Assembly: GCF_015354575.1 (NCBI RefSeq)
Contig: NZ_JACAFQ010000030.1
Span: 1-60,022, forward strand
Length of the DNA: 60,022 bases
DNA from: Pseudomonas sp. UFMG81
Lineage (GTDB): Bacteria > Pseudomonadota > Gammaproteobacteria > Pseudomonadales > Pseudomonadaceae
Direction: 5' to 3'
Shown here: piece after piece, positions 16,260-25,010 of the stretch
Numbering within the stretch: position 1 is the stretch's first letter
How the letters are laid out: the number at the start of each line of letters is the position of its first letter
The notes under the pieces: model-generated
What the model saw: only the letters and a program-made list of their open reading frames with translations
Told to the model about the DNA's origin: nothing
Databases searched by the model: none
Made by a program: the position numbers and the translations under genes

Positions 16260-18149
16260 ATGTACAAAGCTGCGTCCTTGCGCACGACCTTCGCCATCCT
16301 GGCCCTCGCTTGCGGCCAGGCCATGGCCTCCCCCGCTCCTTATTCATCACTCATCGTCTTCGGCGACAGCCTCAGCGACGCCGGGCAGTTTCCCGACCTC
16401 ACCGGCGCCAGTGCAGGCATGCGCTTCACCAACCGCGACGCCAACGGCAATTTCGCGCCAGTTTCACCGATGATTCTTGGCGGCAAGCTGGGTGTCTCGG
16501 CCACCGACCTCAACCCCTCCACATCGCTTGGCGTTCGTCCCGACGGTAACAACTGGGCGGTCGGCGGCTACACCACACAACAGATCCTGGACTCGATCAC
16601 CGGCACTTCACGGCTGGTCATCCCACCCGGAAACCCCGGCGCCGGCACGGTGCTGCGCGAGCGCCCCGGCTACCTGGCCAACGGCCTGCGGGCCGACCCC
16701 AACGCCCTCTATTACTTGACCGGCGGCGGCAACGACTTCCTCCAGGGCCTGGTCAACAGCCCCACCGATGCCGCAGCCGCTGGCGCGCGGCTGGCGGCGA
16801 GCGCCCAGGCGCTGCAACACGGGGGTGCCCGCTACATCATGGTCTGGCTGCTACCAGACCTGGGGCAGACGCCCAACTTCAGCGGCACCCCGCAGCAGGG
16901 ACCGTTGTCGCAGTTGTCCACCGTGTTCAACCAGGCACTGGTCAGCCGGCTCGCCACCGTCGATGCCGAAATCATCCCGCTGAACGTACCCGTTCTGTTG
17001 CGCGAGGCCATCGCCAGCCCAGCACAGTTCGGCCTCGCCACCGACCAGAACTTGATCGGCACCTGCTATAGCGGCAACAGCTGCGTGGGCAACCCGGTGT
17101 ATGGCCTGAACGGCAGCAATCCCGACCCCACCCGCCTGCTGTTCAACGATGCGGTGCACCCCACCATCGCCGGCCAACGCCTGATCGCCGACTACGCCTA
17201 TTCCATCCTCGCCGCCCCCTGGGAGCTCACGCTACTGCCGGAAATCGCCCATGCCAGCATTCGCGCGCACCAGGACGAGCTGCGCAATCAGTGGCAAACG
17301 CCCTGGCAGGCGACCGGGCAGTGGCAGGCGTTCGTCGCCACCGGCGCCCAGGACCTGGACTTCGATAGCCAGCGCAGCAGCGCCAGCGGCGATGGGCGCG
17401 GCTATAACCTCACCCTCGGTGGCAGCTATCGGCTGGATGACGCCTGGCGCCTTGGCCTGGCTGGGGGGGTCTACCGGCAGAAGCTGGAGGCCGGCCAGCA
17501 GGACTCGGACTACAAGCTCGACAGCTACCTGGCCAGCGCCTTCGCCCAGTTCCGCCAGGACCGCTGGTGGGCAGACGCGGCGCTTTCCGTCGGGCACCTG
17601 GACTTCCACGACCTCAAGCGCACCTTCGCCCTGGGGGTGAACGAGCGTAGCGAGAAAGGCGACACCGACGGCGAGGCCTGGGCCATTACCAGCCGCCTTG
17701 GCTACAACCTGGCCGCAGAGGGCAGCACCTGGCAACTGGCGCCGTTCATCAGCGCCGACTATGCACGGGTCAAGGTCGATGGCTACGACGAGAAGAGCGG
17801 CCGTGCCACTGCACTTGGCTACGATGACCAGGAGCGTACATCCCGACGCCTGGGGGCCGGGTTGCTGGGTAGCGTGCAGGTTTTGCCGAGCACCCGGCTG
17901 TTCGCCGAGGTTGCGCGCGAGCATGAGTTCGAGGATGACCAACAGGATGTGAACATACGCCTGACCACGTTGCCGGCGAACGACTTCACCCTGACCGGCT
18001 ATACGCCGGACAGCAACCTGACCCGCGCCAGCCTGGGGGTGGTGCACGAGCTGACGCCGGGCGTGAATCTGCGGGGGAACTACAACTGGCGTAAAAGCGA
18101 TGAGCTGAGGCAGCAGGGGGTGAGCGTGGCGCTCAGCGTCGATTTCTGA
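16260..18149 (+). CDS. estP: autotransporter GDSL esterase, EstA/EstP type
   Basis: A surface esterase of 629 residues that exports itself by a type V route. A signal peptide covers about residues 1-23. The N-terminal GDSL hydrolase domain has the nucleophile S37 in FGDSLSDAG, block III GGGNDF, and the D297/H300 pair in NDAVHP. A C-terminal autotransporter beta-barrel follows from about residue 340 and ends in aromatic SVDF, as expected for outer-membrane insertion. AAGGA lies 8-9 nt before the ATG. It sits between and opposite to the two trp units, as in P. putida. EstA homologues affect rhamnolipid production and motility in P. aeruginosa. Confidence 0.93.
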   Translation: MYKAASLRTTFAILALACGQAMASPAPYSSLIVFGDSLSDAGQFPDLTGASAGMRFTNRDANGNFAPVSPMILGGKLGVSATDLNPSTSLGVRPDGNNWAVGGYTTQQILDSITGTSRLVIPPGNPGAGTVLRERPGYLANGLRADPNALYYLTGGGNDFLQGLVNSPTDAAAAGARLAASAQALQHGGARYIMVWLLPDLGQTPNFSGTPQQGPLSQLSTVFNQALVSRLATVDAEIIPLNVPVLLREAIASPAQFGLATDQNLIGTCYSGNSCVGNPVYGLNGSNPDPTRLLFNDAVHPTIAGQRLIADYAYSILAAPWELTLLPEIAHASIRAHQDELRNQWQTPWQATGQWQAFVATGAQDLDFDSQRSSASGDGRGYNLTLGGSYRLDDAWRLGLAGGVYRQKLEAGQQDSDYKLDSYLASAFAQFRQDRWWADAALSVGHLDFHDLKRTFALGVNERSEKGDTDGEAWAITSRLGYNLAAEGSTWQLAPFISADYARVKVDGYDEKSGRATALGYDDQERTSRRLGAGLLGSVQVLPSTRLFAEVAREHEFEDDQQDVNIRLTTLPANDFTLTGYTPDSNLTRASLGVVHELTPGVNLRGNYNWRKSDELRQQGVSVALSVDF

Positions 18150-18154
18150 GTTAC

Positions 18155-18178
18155 GGGGGCCGCTTTGCGGCCCTTTCC
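18155..18178 (+). terminator. weak terminator-like hairpin after estP
   Basis: The stem GGGCCGC/GCGGCCC with a short loop lies 7 nt after the estP stop and is followed by TTTCC. The T-run is short, so the call is modest. Confidence 0.5.
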
Positions 18179-18208
18179 GGCCCCTACAAGTTTACGCACG
18201 TAACTGTC

Positions 18209-18350
18209 TTGCACGGCTTTCCTGTAGGAGCGGCCTTGTGTCGCGAACGGGGTGCGCAGCGCCCCCAGGATCTCGAGTACTCCCAAGATCACTGGGGCCG
18301 CCCTGCGGCCCATTCGCGACACAAGGCCGCTCCTGCACGGGCCGTGCAAG
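18209..18350. repeat. REP pair (family B, long inverted repeat)
   Basis: Copies of the second REP type, TGTAGGAGCGGCCTTGTGTCGCGA and its inverse, lie at about 18222-18247 and 18313-18337. Outer arms CTTGCACGGC (18209-18218) and GCCGTGCAAG (18341-18350) extend the pairing. It occupies the gap between convergent estP and trpE. Confidence 0.85.
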
Positions 18351-18388
18351 GTTTTGGGCGAAAGGACTGCGCAGCAGCCCCTGCCCCA

Positions 18389-19873
18389 TCAATCCTTAAC
18401 CGGCTTCTGCTCAGCCAATGCCACCGCGCGGAACATCGCGCGGCGCTTGTTGATGGTTTCTTCCCACTCCAGCGCTGGCACCGAGTCGGCGACGATACCG
18501 CCACCGGCCTGCACATGCAGCTCGCCATCCTTGATCACCGCAGTGCGAATGGCGATAGCGGTGTCCATGTTGCCGTTCCAGGCGAAGTAGCCCACGGCAC
18601 CGCCGTAGACACCGCGCTTGACCGGCTCCAGCTCATCGATGATTTCCATCGCACGGATTTTCGGCGCACCCGACAAGGTCCCGGCCGGCAGGATCGCGCG
18701 CAGCGCATCCATGGCGGTCAGGCCTTCGCGCAATTGCCCGGTGACGTTGGACACGATGTGCATGACGTTGGAATAGCGCTCGATCACCATCTTCTCGGTC
18801 AGGCGCACACTACCAGTGGACGACACACGCCCCACGTCGTTGCGCCCCAGGTCGATCAGCATCAGGTGCTCGGCGATTTCCTTGTCGTCCGACAGCAGGT
18901 CGTCTTCCAGGGCGCGGTCGGCCTCTTCGGTAGCACCACGCGGACGGGTACCGGCAATCGGGCGCACCGTGACCAGATTGTCCTCGACCCGCACCAGCAC
19001 TTCCGGCGAACTGCCGACCACGTGGAAGTCGCCGAAGTTGAAGAAGTACATGTACGGCGTCGGGTTGAAGCAACGCAGGGCGCGGTACAGGTCGATGGGC
19101 GCGGCCGCAAAATCGATGGACATGCGCTGCGACGGCACCACCTGCATACAGTCGCCCGCCAGGATGTACTCCTTGACGGTGTCCACCGCACGTTCGTAAT
19201 CCGCCTGGGTGAAGCTGGAGCGGAACGCAGGTTCGGCGGCCATCGGGCCGCTCAGGTCCAAGCCCCGACGCGGCGTGATCGGCTGGCGCAACTTGTCCAG
19301 CAGCGCCTCCAGCCGGGCCTGGCCTTGCTCGAAGGCCTGCTCGTCGCTCGGGTCGACCAGCACGATGGCGTGCATCTTGCCGGCCAGGTTGTCGAACACC
19401 ACCACCGCATCGGAGACCATCAGCAGGATGTCCGGCACCCCCAGCGGGTCCGGGTTCGGGCAGGCACCCAGGCGCTTTTCCACATAACGCACGCAGTCGT
19501 AGCCAAAGTATCCGACCAGGCCGCCATTGAAACGCGGCAGGCCCGGGATGTCGGCCACCTTGTAGCGGTCCTTGAAGGTTTCGACAAAGGCCAGCGGATC
19601 CTCGACGTCATGGCTTTCCACCTCGACGCCATCCTGCAGGATGCTGACGTGGTAGCCGTGTACCCGCATCACGGTGCGCGACGGCAGGCCGATCATCGAA
19701 TAACGCCCCCATTTCTCGCCGCCCTGCACCGATTCGAGCAGGTAGGAGTTGGGTTGGTCAGCCAGCTTCAGGTAGATCGACAGCGGCGTGTCGAAGTCGG
19801 CCAGGGTTTCGCGGGCCAGGGGGATACGGTTGTAGCCGGCAGTGGCCAGGCGCAGGAATTCTTCGCGGGTCAT
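18389..19873 (-). CDS. trpE: anthranilate synthase component I
   Basis: Converts chorismate plus TrpG-derived ammonia to anthranilate, the first committed step to tryptophan. The 494-residue protein has the N-terminal feedback-site element LLESVQGGEKWGRYS and the chorismate-binding domain with TRPRGAT, DLGRNDVGR and GTLSGAPK. The start at the ATG ending at 19873 gives the usual MTREEF N-terminus. An upstream in-frame ATG adds eight residues and has no support. The leader between gph and trpE carries the Trp-Arg-Trp codons of gph and a GC hairpin, so attenuation is likely. Confidence 0.96.
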   Translation of the reverse strand: MTREEFLRLATAGYNRIPLARETLADFDTPLSIYLKLADQPNSYLLESVQGGEKWGRYSMIGLPSRTVMRVHGYHVSILQDGVEVESHDVEDPLAFVETFKDRYKVADIPGLPRFNGGLVGYFGYDCVRYVEKRLGACPNPDPLGVPDILLMVSDAVVVFDNLAGKMHAIVLVDPSDEQAFEQGQARLEALLDKLRQPITPRRGLDLSGPMAAEPAFRSSFTQADYERAVDTVKEYILAGDCMQVVPSQRMSIDFAAAPIDLYRALRCFNPTPYMYFFNFGDFHVVGSSPEVLVRVEDNLVTVRPIAGTRPRGATEEADRALEDDLLSDDKEIAEHLMLIDLGRNDVGRVSSTGSVRLTEKMVIERYSNVMHIVSNVTGQLREGLTAMDALRAILPAGTLSGAPKIRAMEIIDELEPVKRGVYGGAVGYFAWNGNMDTAIAIRTAVIKDGELHVQAGGGIVADSVPALEWEETINKRRAMFRAVALAEQKPVKD

Positions 19874-19988
19874 GTTTAGCCTCGTGGCAAGCAGCAATGG
19901 GGTCGGGCAAGCGGACGGGCCGGCAGGCGCCGGCGGGCAGGAGTCAGGCGCGCCAGCGCCAGCGGGCCAGGGCCTTGATGACTTTCAT
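19874..19988 (-). promoter_or_regulatory. trpE attenuator region overlapping the 3' end of gph
   Basis: From the in-frame ATG ending at 19988 the last 14 codons of gph read MKVIKALARWRWRA and then stop at 19944. A GC hairpin follows at 19919-19934, 9 nt after the stop. The same order (Trp-rich peptide, stop, GC hairpin, then a CCGCTTGC tract) occurs upstream of trpG. A candidate promoter inside gph reads TTGCTT, 17 nt, TAACGT on the minus strand near 20050-20080. Confidence 0.6.
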
Positions 19989-20762
19989 CCAGAATTTGCC
20001 GGTAACCACCACGTCGTTGTCTCTGCTGTGCGGGGCTTGAAGGTCCGCCAACGTTATCCCAGTGTCAGTGACTAAGCAACCGGGCAGCAGCAGGCGCAGG
20101 TCGCTGAGCACCAGGCTGGGAGATTCCTCATCGATGGGGCGACCATGGTTGTAACCGTAGGTCAGGCCGACGCACTGCACCCCGGCCGCCTTGGCCGCCA
20201 GCACATCGCTGCGCGAGTCGCCGACGAACAGCGCCTGCTGCGGCGCGACGCCAGCCATCTTCATGACGAACAGCAGCGCCGCCGGGTCAGGCTTTTTCTG
20301 CGGCAGCGTGTCGCCACCGATGATCCAGCGGAAGTAACGGCCAATCTTCATCTGGTCGAGCAAGGGGGCGACGAAGCGTTCGGGCTTGTTGGTGATCAGC
20401 GCCATCTCCACCCCCTGCTTGCGCAGCCAGCGCAGGGTGTCGCGTACACCGGGGTAGACCACAGTCAGTTCATGGCTGTCGGCATAGGCCTCCATGAACA
20501 GCGCCAGCGCACGCTCGGCCAGCGCATCGTCCACCGCTTCATGGTCGATGCCGCCGGCCAGCGCCCGGCGCACCAGCACCTGGGCGCCGTTGCCGACCCA
20601 GTGGCGCACGGCCTCGAGCCCGGCGGGCTTGCGCCCAAGTTCGAGCAGCATGCGGTCGACGGCTGCGGCCAGGTCCGGTACCGAGTCGATCAGGGTGCCA
20701 TCCAGATCGAACATCACCAGCCTGGGCAGCGTCCCCGGGAACAGCTGCTCGAAGCCGCTCAT
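19944..20762 (-). CDS. gph: phosphoglycolate phosphatase with C-terminal trp-leader tail
   Basis: A HAD-family phosphatase of 272 residues that hydrolyses 2-phosphoglycolate. The nucleophile D19 and acid/base D21 are in FDLDGTLIDS. TNKPERF and the Mg2+ site GDSRSDVLAAKAAG follow. HAD domains of this family end near LVLSDLRLLL; the last ~45 residues are extra and finish in KFWMKVIKALARWRWRA, nearly identical to the trpGDC leader peptide. The tail therefore probably serves as the trpE leader. The start overlaps the rpe stop by 4 nt. Confidence 0.93.
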   Translation of the reverse strand: MSGFEQLFPGTLPRLVMFDLDGTLIDSVPDLAAAVDRMLLELGRKPAGLEAVRHWVGNGAQVLVRRALAGGIDHEAVDDALAERALALFMEAYADSHELTVVYPGVRDTLRWLRKQGVEMALITNKPERFVAPLLDQMKIGRYFRWIIGGDTLPQKKPDPAALLFVMKMAGVAPQQALFVGDSRSDVLAAKAAGVQCVGLTYGYNHGRPIDEESPSLVLSDLRLLLPGCLVTDTGITLADLQAPHSRDNDVVVTGKFWMKVIKALARWRWRA

Positions 20763-21433
20763 GCGCGTGCCAGCGCCATTTCGGCACGCATCTTGTCGAT
20801 CACTTCCTTGTAGTCCGGGGCATTGAAGATCGCCGAACCGGCCACGAAGGTATCGGCGCCAGCGGCGGTGATCTCGCGGATGTTGTTGACGTTGACGCCG
20901 CCGTCGATCTCCAGGCGGATGTCACGGCCGCTGGCGTCGATCAGCGCGCGGGCCTCGCGCAGCTTGTCGAGGGTGCCGGGGATGAACTTCTGCCCGCCGA
21001 AGCCTGGGTTGACGCTCATCAGCAGGACCATGTCGATCTTGTCCATCACGTACTTCAGCGCATCCAGGCTGGTGGCCGGGTTGAACACCAGGCCGGCCTT
21101 GCAACCGCCGTCCTTGATCAGTTGCAGCGAACGGTCGATGTGCTGCGACGCTTCCGGGTGGAAGGTGATGTAGGTGGCACCGGCTTCGATGAAGTCGCCG
21201 ATGATGCGGTCGACCGGGCTGACCATCAGGTGCACGTCGATCGGCGCGGTCACGCCGTACTTGCGCAGGGCGCTGCAGACCATCGGGCCGATGGTCAGGT
21301 TGGGTACGTAGTGGTTGTCCATGACATCGAAGTGGACGATGTCGGCCCCGGCGGCCAGGACCTTGTCCACATCCTCGCCCAGGCGGGCGAAATCGGCGGA
21401 CAGAATGGAGGGGGCAATAGCGTAGGGCTGCAT
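20759..21433 (-). CDS. rpe: ribulose-phosphate 3-epimerase
   Basis: Interconverts ribulose-5-phosphate and xylulose-5-phosphate. The 224-residue TIM-barrel shows the expected SILSADFARLGE, HFDVMDNHYVPNLT, MSVNPGFGGQKF and EIDGGVN motifs, including metal-ligand positions. The start at the ATG ending at 21433 (MQPYAIAPS) is chosen over an upstream in-frame ATG. It is translationally coupled to gph, the same rpe-gph-trpE order as in other gammaproteobacteria. Confidence 0.96.
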   Translation of the reverse strand: MQPYAIAPSILSADFARLGEDVDKVLAAGADIVHFDVMDNHYVPNLTIGPMVCSALRKYGVTAPIDVHLMVSPVDRIIGDFIEAGATYITFHPEASQHIDRSLQLIKDGGCKAGLVFNPATSLDALKYVMDKIDMVLLMSVNPGFGGQKFIPGTLDKLREARALIDASGRDIRLEIDGGVNVNNIREITAAGADTFVAGSAIFNAPDYKEVIDKMRAEMALARA

Positions 21434-21539
21434 GGCGCACCTGTTGGGCAGAATCACGGTGGCGCGCATTGTAACTCAGGGAAGCGAATCGGGGCTGATT
21501 GGTGTCAATCGGTGTCGACCACCGCACCTTCGATCGCTT

Positions 21540-21641
21540 TACCGGCCCTTTCGCGGGCAAGCCCGCTGCCACAGGTTCAGCGCTGCCCTCAGAGGCAACG
21601 GTAATCCTGTGGGAGCGGGCTTGCCCGCGAAGGGGCCGGTA
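21540..21641. repeat. REP pair (family A)
   Basis: The core GCGGGCAAGCCCGCT and its inverse are extended by the outer arms TACCGGCCC and GGGGCCGGTA. It separates rpe from the end of the ABC transporter operon on the same strand. Confidence 0.9.
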
Positions 21642-21654
21642 CAGGCAATCAACA

Positions 21655-22482
21655 TCAGCCCGGCTGCTGGGTCCTCAGCTTCTCACTGCGCCCACGCAGC
21701 CACTCAAGCGTCAGCAACAAGACCACCGAAAACGCGATCAACAGGGTCGCCGCCGCCGCGATGGTCGGGCTCAGGTTCTCGCGGATACCGCTGAACATCT
21801 GCCGCGGCAGGGTGGCCTGCTCGGGCCCGGCGAGGAACAGCGTCACCACCACTTCGTCGAACGAGGTGGCAAAGGCGAACAGTGCACCAGAGATGACCCC
21901 AGGCGCGATCAGCGGCAAGGTCACCCGACGGAAGGTCAGCAATGGCGAGGCACCCAGGCTGGCCGCTGCACGCACCAGGTTGTAGTTGAAACCTTGCAAC
22001 GTGGCCGACACGGTGATGATGACGAACGGCACACCCAGCACCGCATGCACCAGGATCAGCGAAATGAAGCTGTTGCCCATCCCCAGCGGGGCGAAGAACA
22101 GGTAGCTGGCCACGCCAATGATCACCACCGGCACCACCATCGGTGAAATGACCAGCGCCATCACCAGCGACTTGCCGGGGAAGTCGCCCCGGGTCAAGCC
22201 GATGGAGGCCAGGGTGCCGAACACCATGGCCAGCACCGTCGCCGCCGGGGCGACGATGATGCTGTTCTTCAGCGAGCGCATCCACTCGGCCGAGGCGAAG
22301 AAGTCCTGGTACCAGTGCAGCGAGAAGCCCTGCAGCGGATAGACCAGAAAGCTCCCGCTATTGAACGACAACGGCACGATCACCAGTACCGGCAACACCA
22401 GGAACAGCAGCACCAGCCCGCAGAGAATGCGCAAGGTGTAGAACCACACCCGCTCCACGGGCGACATGTAGGGGCTCAGCAT
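21655..22482 (-). CDS. agtD: ABC transporter inner-membrane permease, PotC/PotI type
   Basis: The second permease of a polyamine-type ABC importer, 275 residues with about six membrane helices. The EAA-like coupling loop AAASLGASPLLTFRRVTLPLIAPG is clear. It is the last gene of the operon, 11 nt after agtC. The synteny (sensor, regulator, ATPase, binding protein, two permeases, rpe, gph, trpE) matches the P. aeruginosa agt locus for GABA and 5-aminovalerate uptake; the substrate is inferred from that match. Confidence 0.85.
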   Translation of the reverse strand: MLSPYMSPVERVWFYTLRILCGLVLLFLVLPVLVIVPLSFNSGSFLVYPLQGFSLHWYQDFFASAEWMRSLKNSIIVAPAATVLAMVFGTLASIGLTRGDFPGKSLVMALVISPMVVPVVIIGVASYLFFAPLGMGNSFISLILVHAVLGVPFVIITVSATLQGFNYNLVRAAASLGASPLLTFRRVTLPLIAPGVISGALFAFATSFDEVVVTLFLAGPEQATLPRQMFSGIRENLSPTIAAAATLLIAFSVVLLLTLEWLRGRSEKLRTQQPG

Positions 22483-22493
22483 GACAAGGCTCC

Positions 22494-23741
22494 TCAGCTC
22501 AGGCGCAGGCGGCTGGCGCCGACCAGCCAGCTATAGATCAGGTACAACACCACGGTGGCCAGCAGCAGCAACCCGCCCAGGGCGGTGGCCATGCCCCAGT
22601 TGATGCTGGTGTTGGTAAAGAAGGCGACGAAGTAGCTGACCATCTGGTCGTTCGGGCTGCCCAGCAGCGCCGGGGTGATGTAGTAGCCGATGGAGATGAT
22701 GAACACCAGCAGACAACCAGCACCTACGCCGGCGTAGGTCTGCGGGAAGTACACTTTCCAGAAGCTGGCGAACGGGTGGCAACCCAGCGAGATCGCCGCG
22801 CGCATGTAGCTGGGCGAGATGCCCTTCATCACGCTGTACAGCGGCAGGATCATGAACGGCAGCAGGATGTGCACCATCGCGATGTACACGCCGGTGCGGT
22901 TGAACACCAGTTCCAGCGGCTGGTCGATGAAGCCCATGGCCATCAGCGCACTGTTGATCAACCCGCCCGATTGCAGCAACACGATCCACGCCGCCACCCT
23001 CACCAGGATCGAGGTCCAGAACGGCAGCAGCACCAGGATCATCAACAGGTTGCTCTGCCGGGTCGGCAGGTTGGCCAGCAAGTAGGCCAGCGGGTAAGCC
23101 AGCACCAGGCAGATCACGGTGATCACCACGCCCATCCACAGGGTGCGGGCGAAGATGTCGAGGTAGATGGCCTGGTCAGGGGTGGCCTTGGCCAGCTCAC
23201 CGAGGTCGTCGATACGGTGGTCGAGGGCCGCCAGCAGGTAGAACGGCGTGACGTTGCTGGTGTTGCGGCGAATCGCCTGCCAGTAGGCCGGGTCGCCCCA
23301 GCGCTCGTCCAGCGTTTGCAGGGCATCTTTATAAGAAGCAGGTTCTGCCTTGAACGGCAGCGCCCGCGCAGTCTTGGCCAGCAGGCTGCGGTAGCCGGCC
23401 AGCTCCATGTTCAGGCGCTTGGACAAATCGCCCAGGGTCTGGTTCTTGCGCGACTCGGCCAGGTCCTGGCTCAGCGCCTTGTAGGCGTCCTCGCCGGGCA
23501 GGCTCTTGCCGTCCCACTGGCTGATCACCTCGACCGTGCGCGGCAGCCCCCCGACCACTTCCGGGTTGCCGACGCTCTTGAACAGCAGCGCCGCGATCGG
23601 CACCAGGAACACCAGCAGGAGAAACAGCGCCAGCGGCGCGATCAACGCCTGCGCCTTCCAGCGGTTGACCCGCTCGGCATGCTTGAGGCGCTGTTTGAGG
23701 CTTGGGCCTGCGCCTTCGTTGAGTGGCACTGCAATGGCCAT
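22494..23741 (-). CDS. agtC: ABC transporter inner-membrane permease, PotB/PotH type, with periplasmic insert
   Basis: A permease of 415 residues, much longer than the ~290 typical of PotB/PotH. After the first helix (around residues 32-55) there is a polar insertion of roughly 140 residues, probably periplasmic. The usual five-helix core with the EAA loop (AAISLGCHPFASFWKVYFPQT) follows. Such inserts are known in a subset of polyamine/opine-like permeases. It is separated from the upstream binding-protein gene by a REP pair. Confidence 0.85.
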   Translation of the reverse strand: MAIAVPLNEGAGPSLKQRLKHAERVNRWKAQALIAPLALFLLLVFLVPIAALLFKSVGNPEVVGGLPRTVEVISQWDGKSLPGEDAYKALSQDLAESRKNQTLGDLSKRLNMELAGYRSLLAKTARALPFKAEPASYKDALQTLDERWGDPAYWQAIRRNTSNVTPFYLLAALDHRIDDLGELAKATPDQAIYLDIFARTLWMGVVITVICLVLAYPLAYLLANLPTRQSNLLMILVLLPFWTSILVRVAAWIVLLQSGGLINSALMAMGFIDQPLELVFNRTGVYIAMVHILLPFMILPLYSVMKGISPSYMRAAISLGCHPFASFWKVYFPQTYAGVGAGCLLVFIISIGYYITPALLGSPNDQMVSYFVAFFTNTSINWGMATALGGLLLLATVVLYLIYSWLVGASRLRLS

Positions 23742-23786
23742 GGCGAACTCCGAGAAAACAGGGAAACTTTGAGGCTTGACGCGGTG

Positions 23787-23907
23787 CCTGTAGGAGCGGC
23801 CTCGTGTCGCGAAAGGGCCGCGAAGCGGCCCCAGGATCTCAGCCGTGATGCAAATAATGCCGGGGCTGCTTTGCAGCCCTTTCGCGACACAAGGCCGCTC
23901 CTACAGG
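23787..23907. repeat. REP pair (family B) inside the agt operon
   Basis: Inverted copies of CCTGTAGGAGCGGCC(T/C)(T/C)GTGTCGCGA at both ends enclose about 50 nt. It lies between the binding-protein gene and the permease genes of one operon, a typical place for differential mRNA stability. Confidence 0.88.
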
Positions 23908-23935
23908 CTTCACGGACTGAGCGGCTTCACGTCGT

Positions 23936-24970
23936 TTACTTCTTCGCCGCCCAGGCATTGAAGCGTTGCTCGAGCTGCTCGCTGTTGTCGGCCCAGAACG
24001 CCACGTCGATCTGCACCTGGTTGGCGATGTTCTCAGGCGTGGTCGGCATGTCCTTCTTCACCTCGGCCGAGAGCAGGTCCACGGCCTTGCTGTTGGCCGG
24101 GCCGTAGGCAATGTTCTCGGAGTAGGTCTTCTGCTGCTGGGGCTGGACGGTATAGGCGATGAACTTCTTCGCCTCTTCCACATCCTTGGCGCCTTTCGGG
24201 ATGGCCCAGGCGTCGAAGTCGTAGATGCCGCCGTTCCACACCACCTTCAGGTTGCTCTCTTTCTGCACGGCGGCGATGCGGCCGTTGTAGGCCGAGCTCA
24301 TGACCACGTCACCCGAGGCCAGGTACTGCGGTGGCTGGGCACCGGCTTCCCACCACTGGATGCTCGGCTTGAGCTCATCGAGCTTCTTGAAGGCGCGGTC
24401 CTGGCCTTCCTTGGTGGCCAGCACGGTGTACACCTCTTTGGGGGCGACACCGTCAGCCATCAGGGCGAATTCGAGGGTGTACTTGGCGCCTTTGCGCAGG
24501 CCGCGCTTGCCCGGGAATTTCTTCGTGTCCCAGAAATCGGCCCAGCTGGTGGGCGCGGTCTTGAGCTTGTCGGCGTTGTAGGCCATGACCGTGGACCAGA
24601 CGAAGAAGCCCACACCGCAAGGCTGGATGGCACCCGGCACGTAATCGCTTTCGTTGCCGAACAGGGCCGGGTCGAGCTCCTCGAACATACCCTCGTCGCA
24701 ACCGCGCGCCAGCTCAGGGGACTCGACCTCCACCAGGTTCCAGCTCACGCTCTTGGTGTCGACCATTGCTTTGACCTTGGCCATCTCGCCGTTGTACTCA
24801 CCGGCGACGATCTTGCCCTTGCCTGCCTTCTCCCACGGCTCGTAGAACGCCTTGACCTGGGCCGCCTTGTTCGCGCCCCCGAACGACACCACGGTCAGGT
24901 CCGCGGCCATGGCTTGGCCGGCGGCGAACAGCCCCAGGGCCAGGGCGGTCAGTTTCAACTGCTTGCGCAT
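23936..24970 (-). CDS. agtB: periplasmic solute-binding protein, PotD/PotF type
   Basis: Captures the substrate for the importer. The 344-residue precursor has a signal peptide ending in GQAMA (about residues 1-22) and a family 1 polyamine-like binding fold (LTVVSFGGANKAAQ, FFVWSTVMAYNADKL, DFDAWAIPKGAKD). The start at the ATG ending at 24970 has GGAGAG upstream. A longer in-frame ORF overlaps agtA and is not needed. Abundant binding protein relative to permeases would fit the REP pair just downstream. Confidence 0.9.
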   Translation of the reverse strand: MRKQLKLTALALGLFAAGQAMAADLTVVSFGGANKAAQVKAFYEPWEKAGKGKIVAGEYNGEMAKVKAMVDTKSVSWNLVEVESPELARGCDEGMFEELDPALFGNESDYVPGAIQPCGVGFFVWSTVMAYNADKLKTAPTSWADFWDTKKFPGKRGLRKGAKYTLEFALMADGVAPKEVYTVLATKEGQDRAFKKLDELKPSIQWWEAGAQPPQYLASGDVVMSSAYNGRIAAVQKESNLKVVWNGGIYDFDAWAIPKGAKDVEEAKKFIAYTVQPQQQKTYSENIAYGPANSKAVDLLSAEVKKDMPTTPENIANQVQIDVAFWADNSEQLEQRFNAWAAKK

Positions 24971-25010
24971 TATTATTCTCTCCACAGTACAGGGTTGGTG
25001 AAGCAATCCA

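Noticed and set aside
18209..18350. Possible CRISPR-like or IS-end structure next to trpE
   Set aside because: It is only one inverted pair of a sequence seen again at 23787, without repeat-spacer periodicity or transposase, so it is a REP element.
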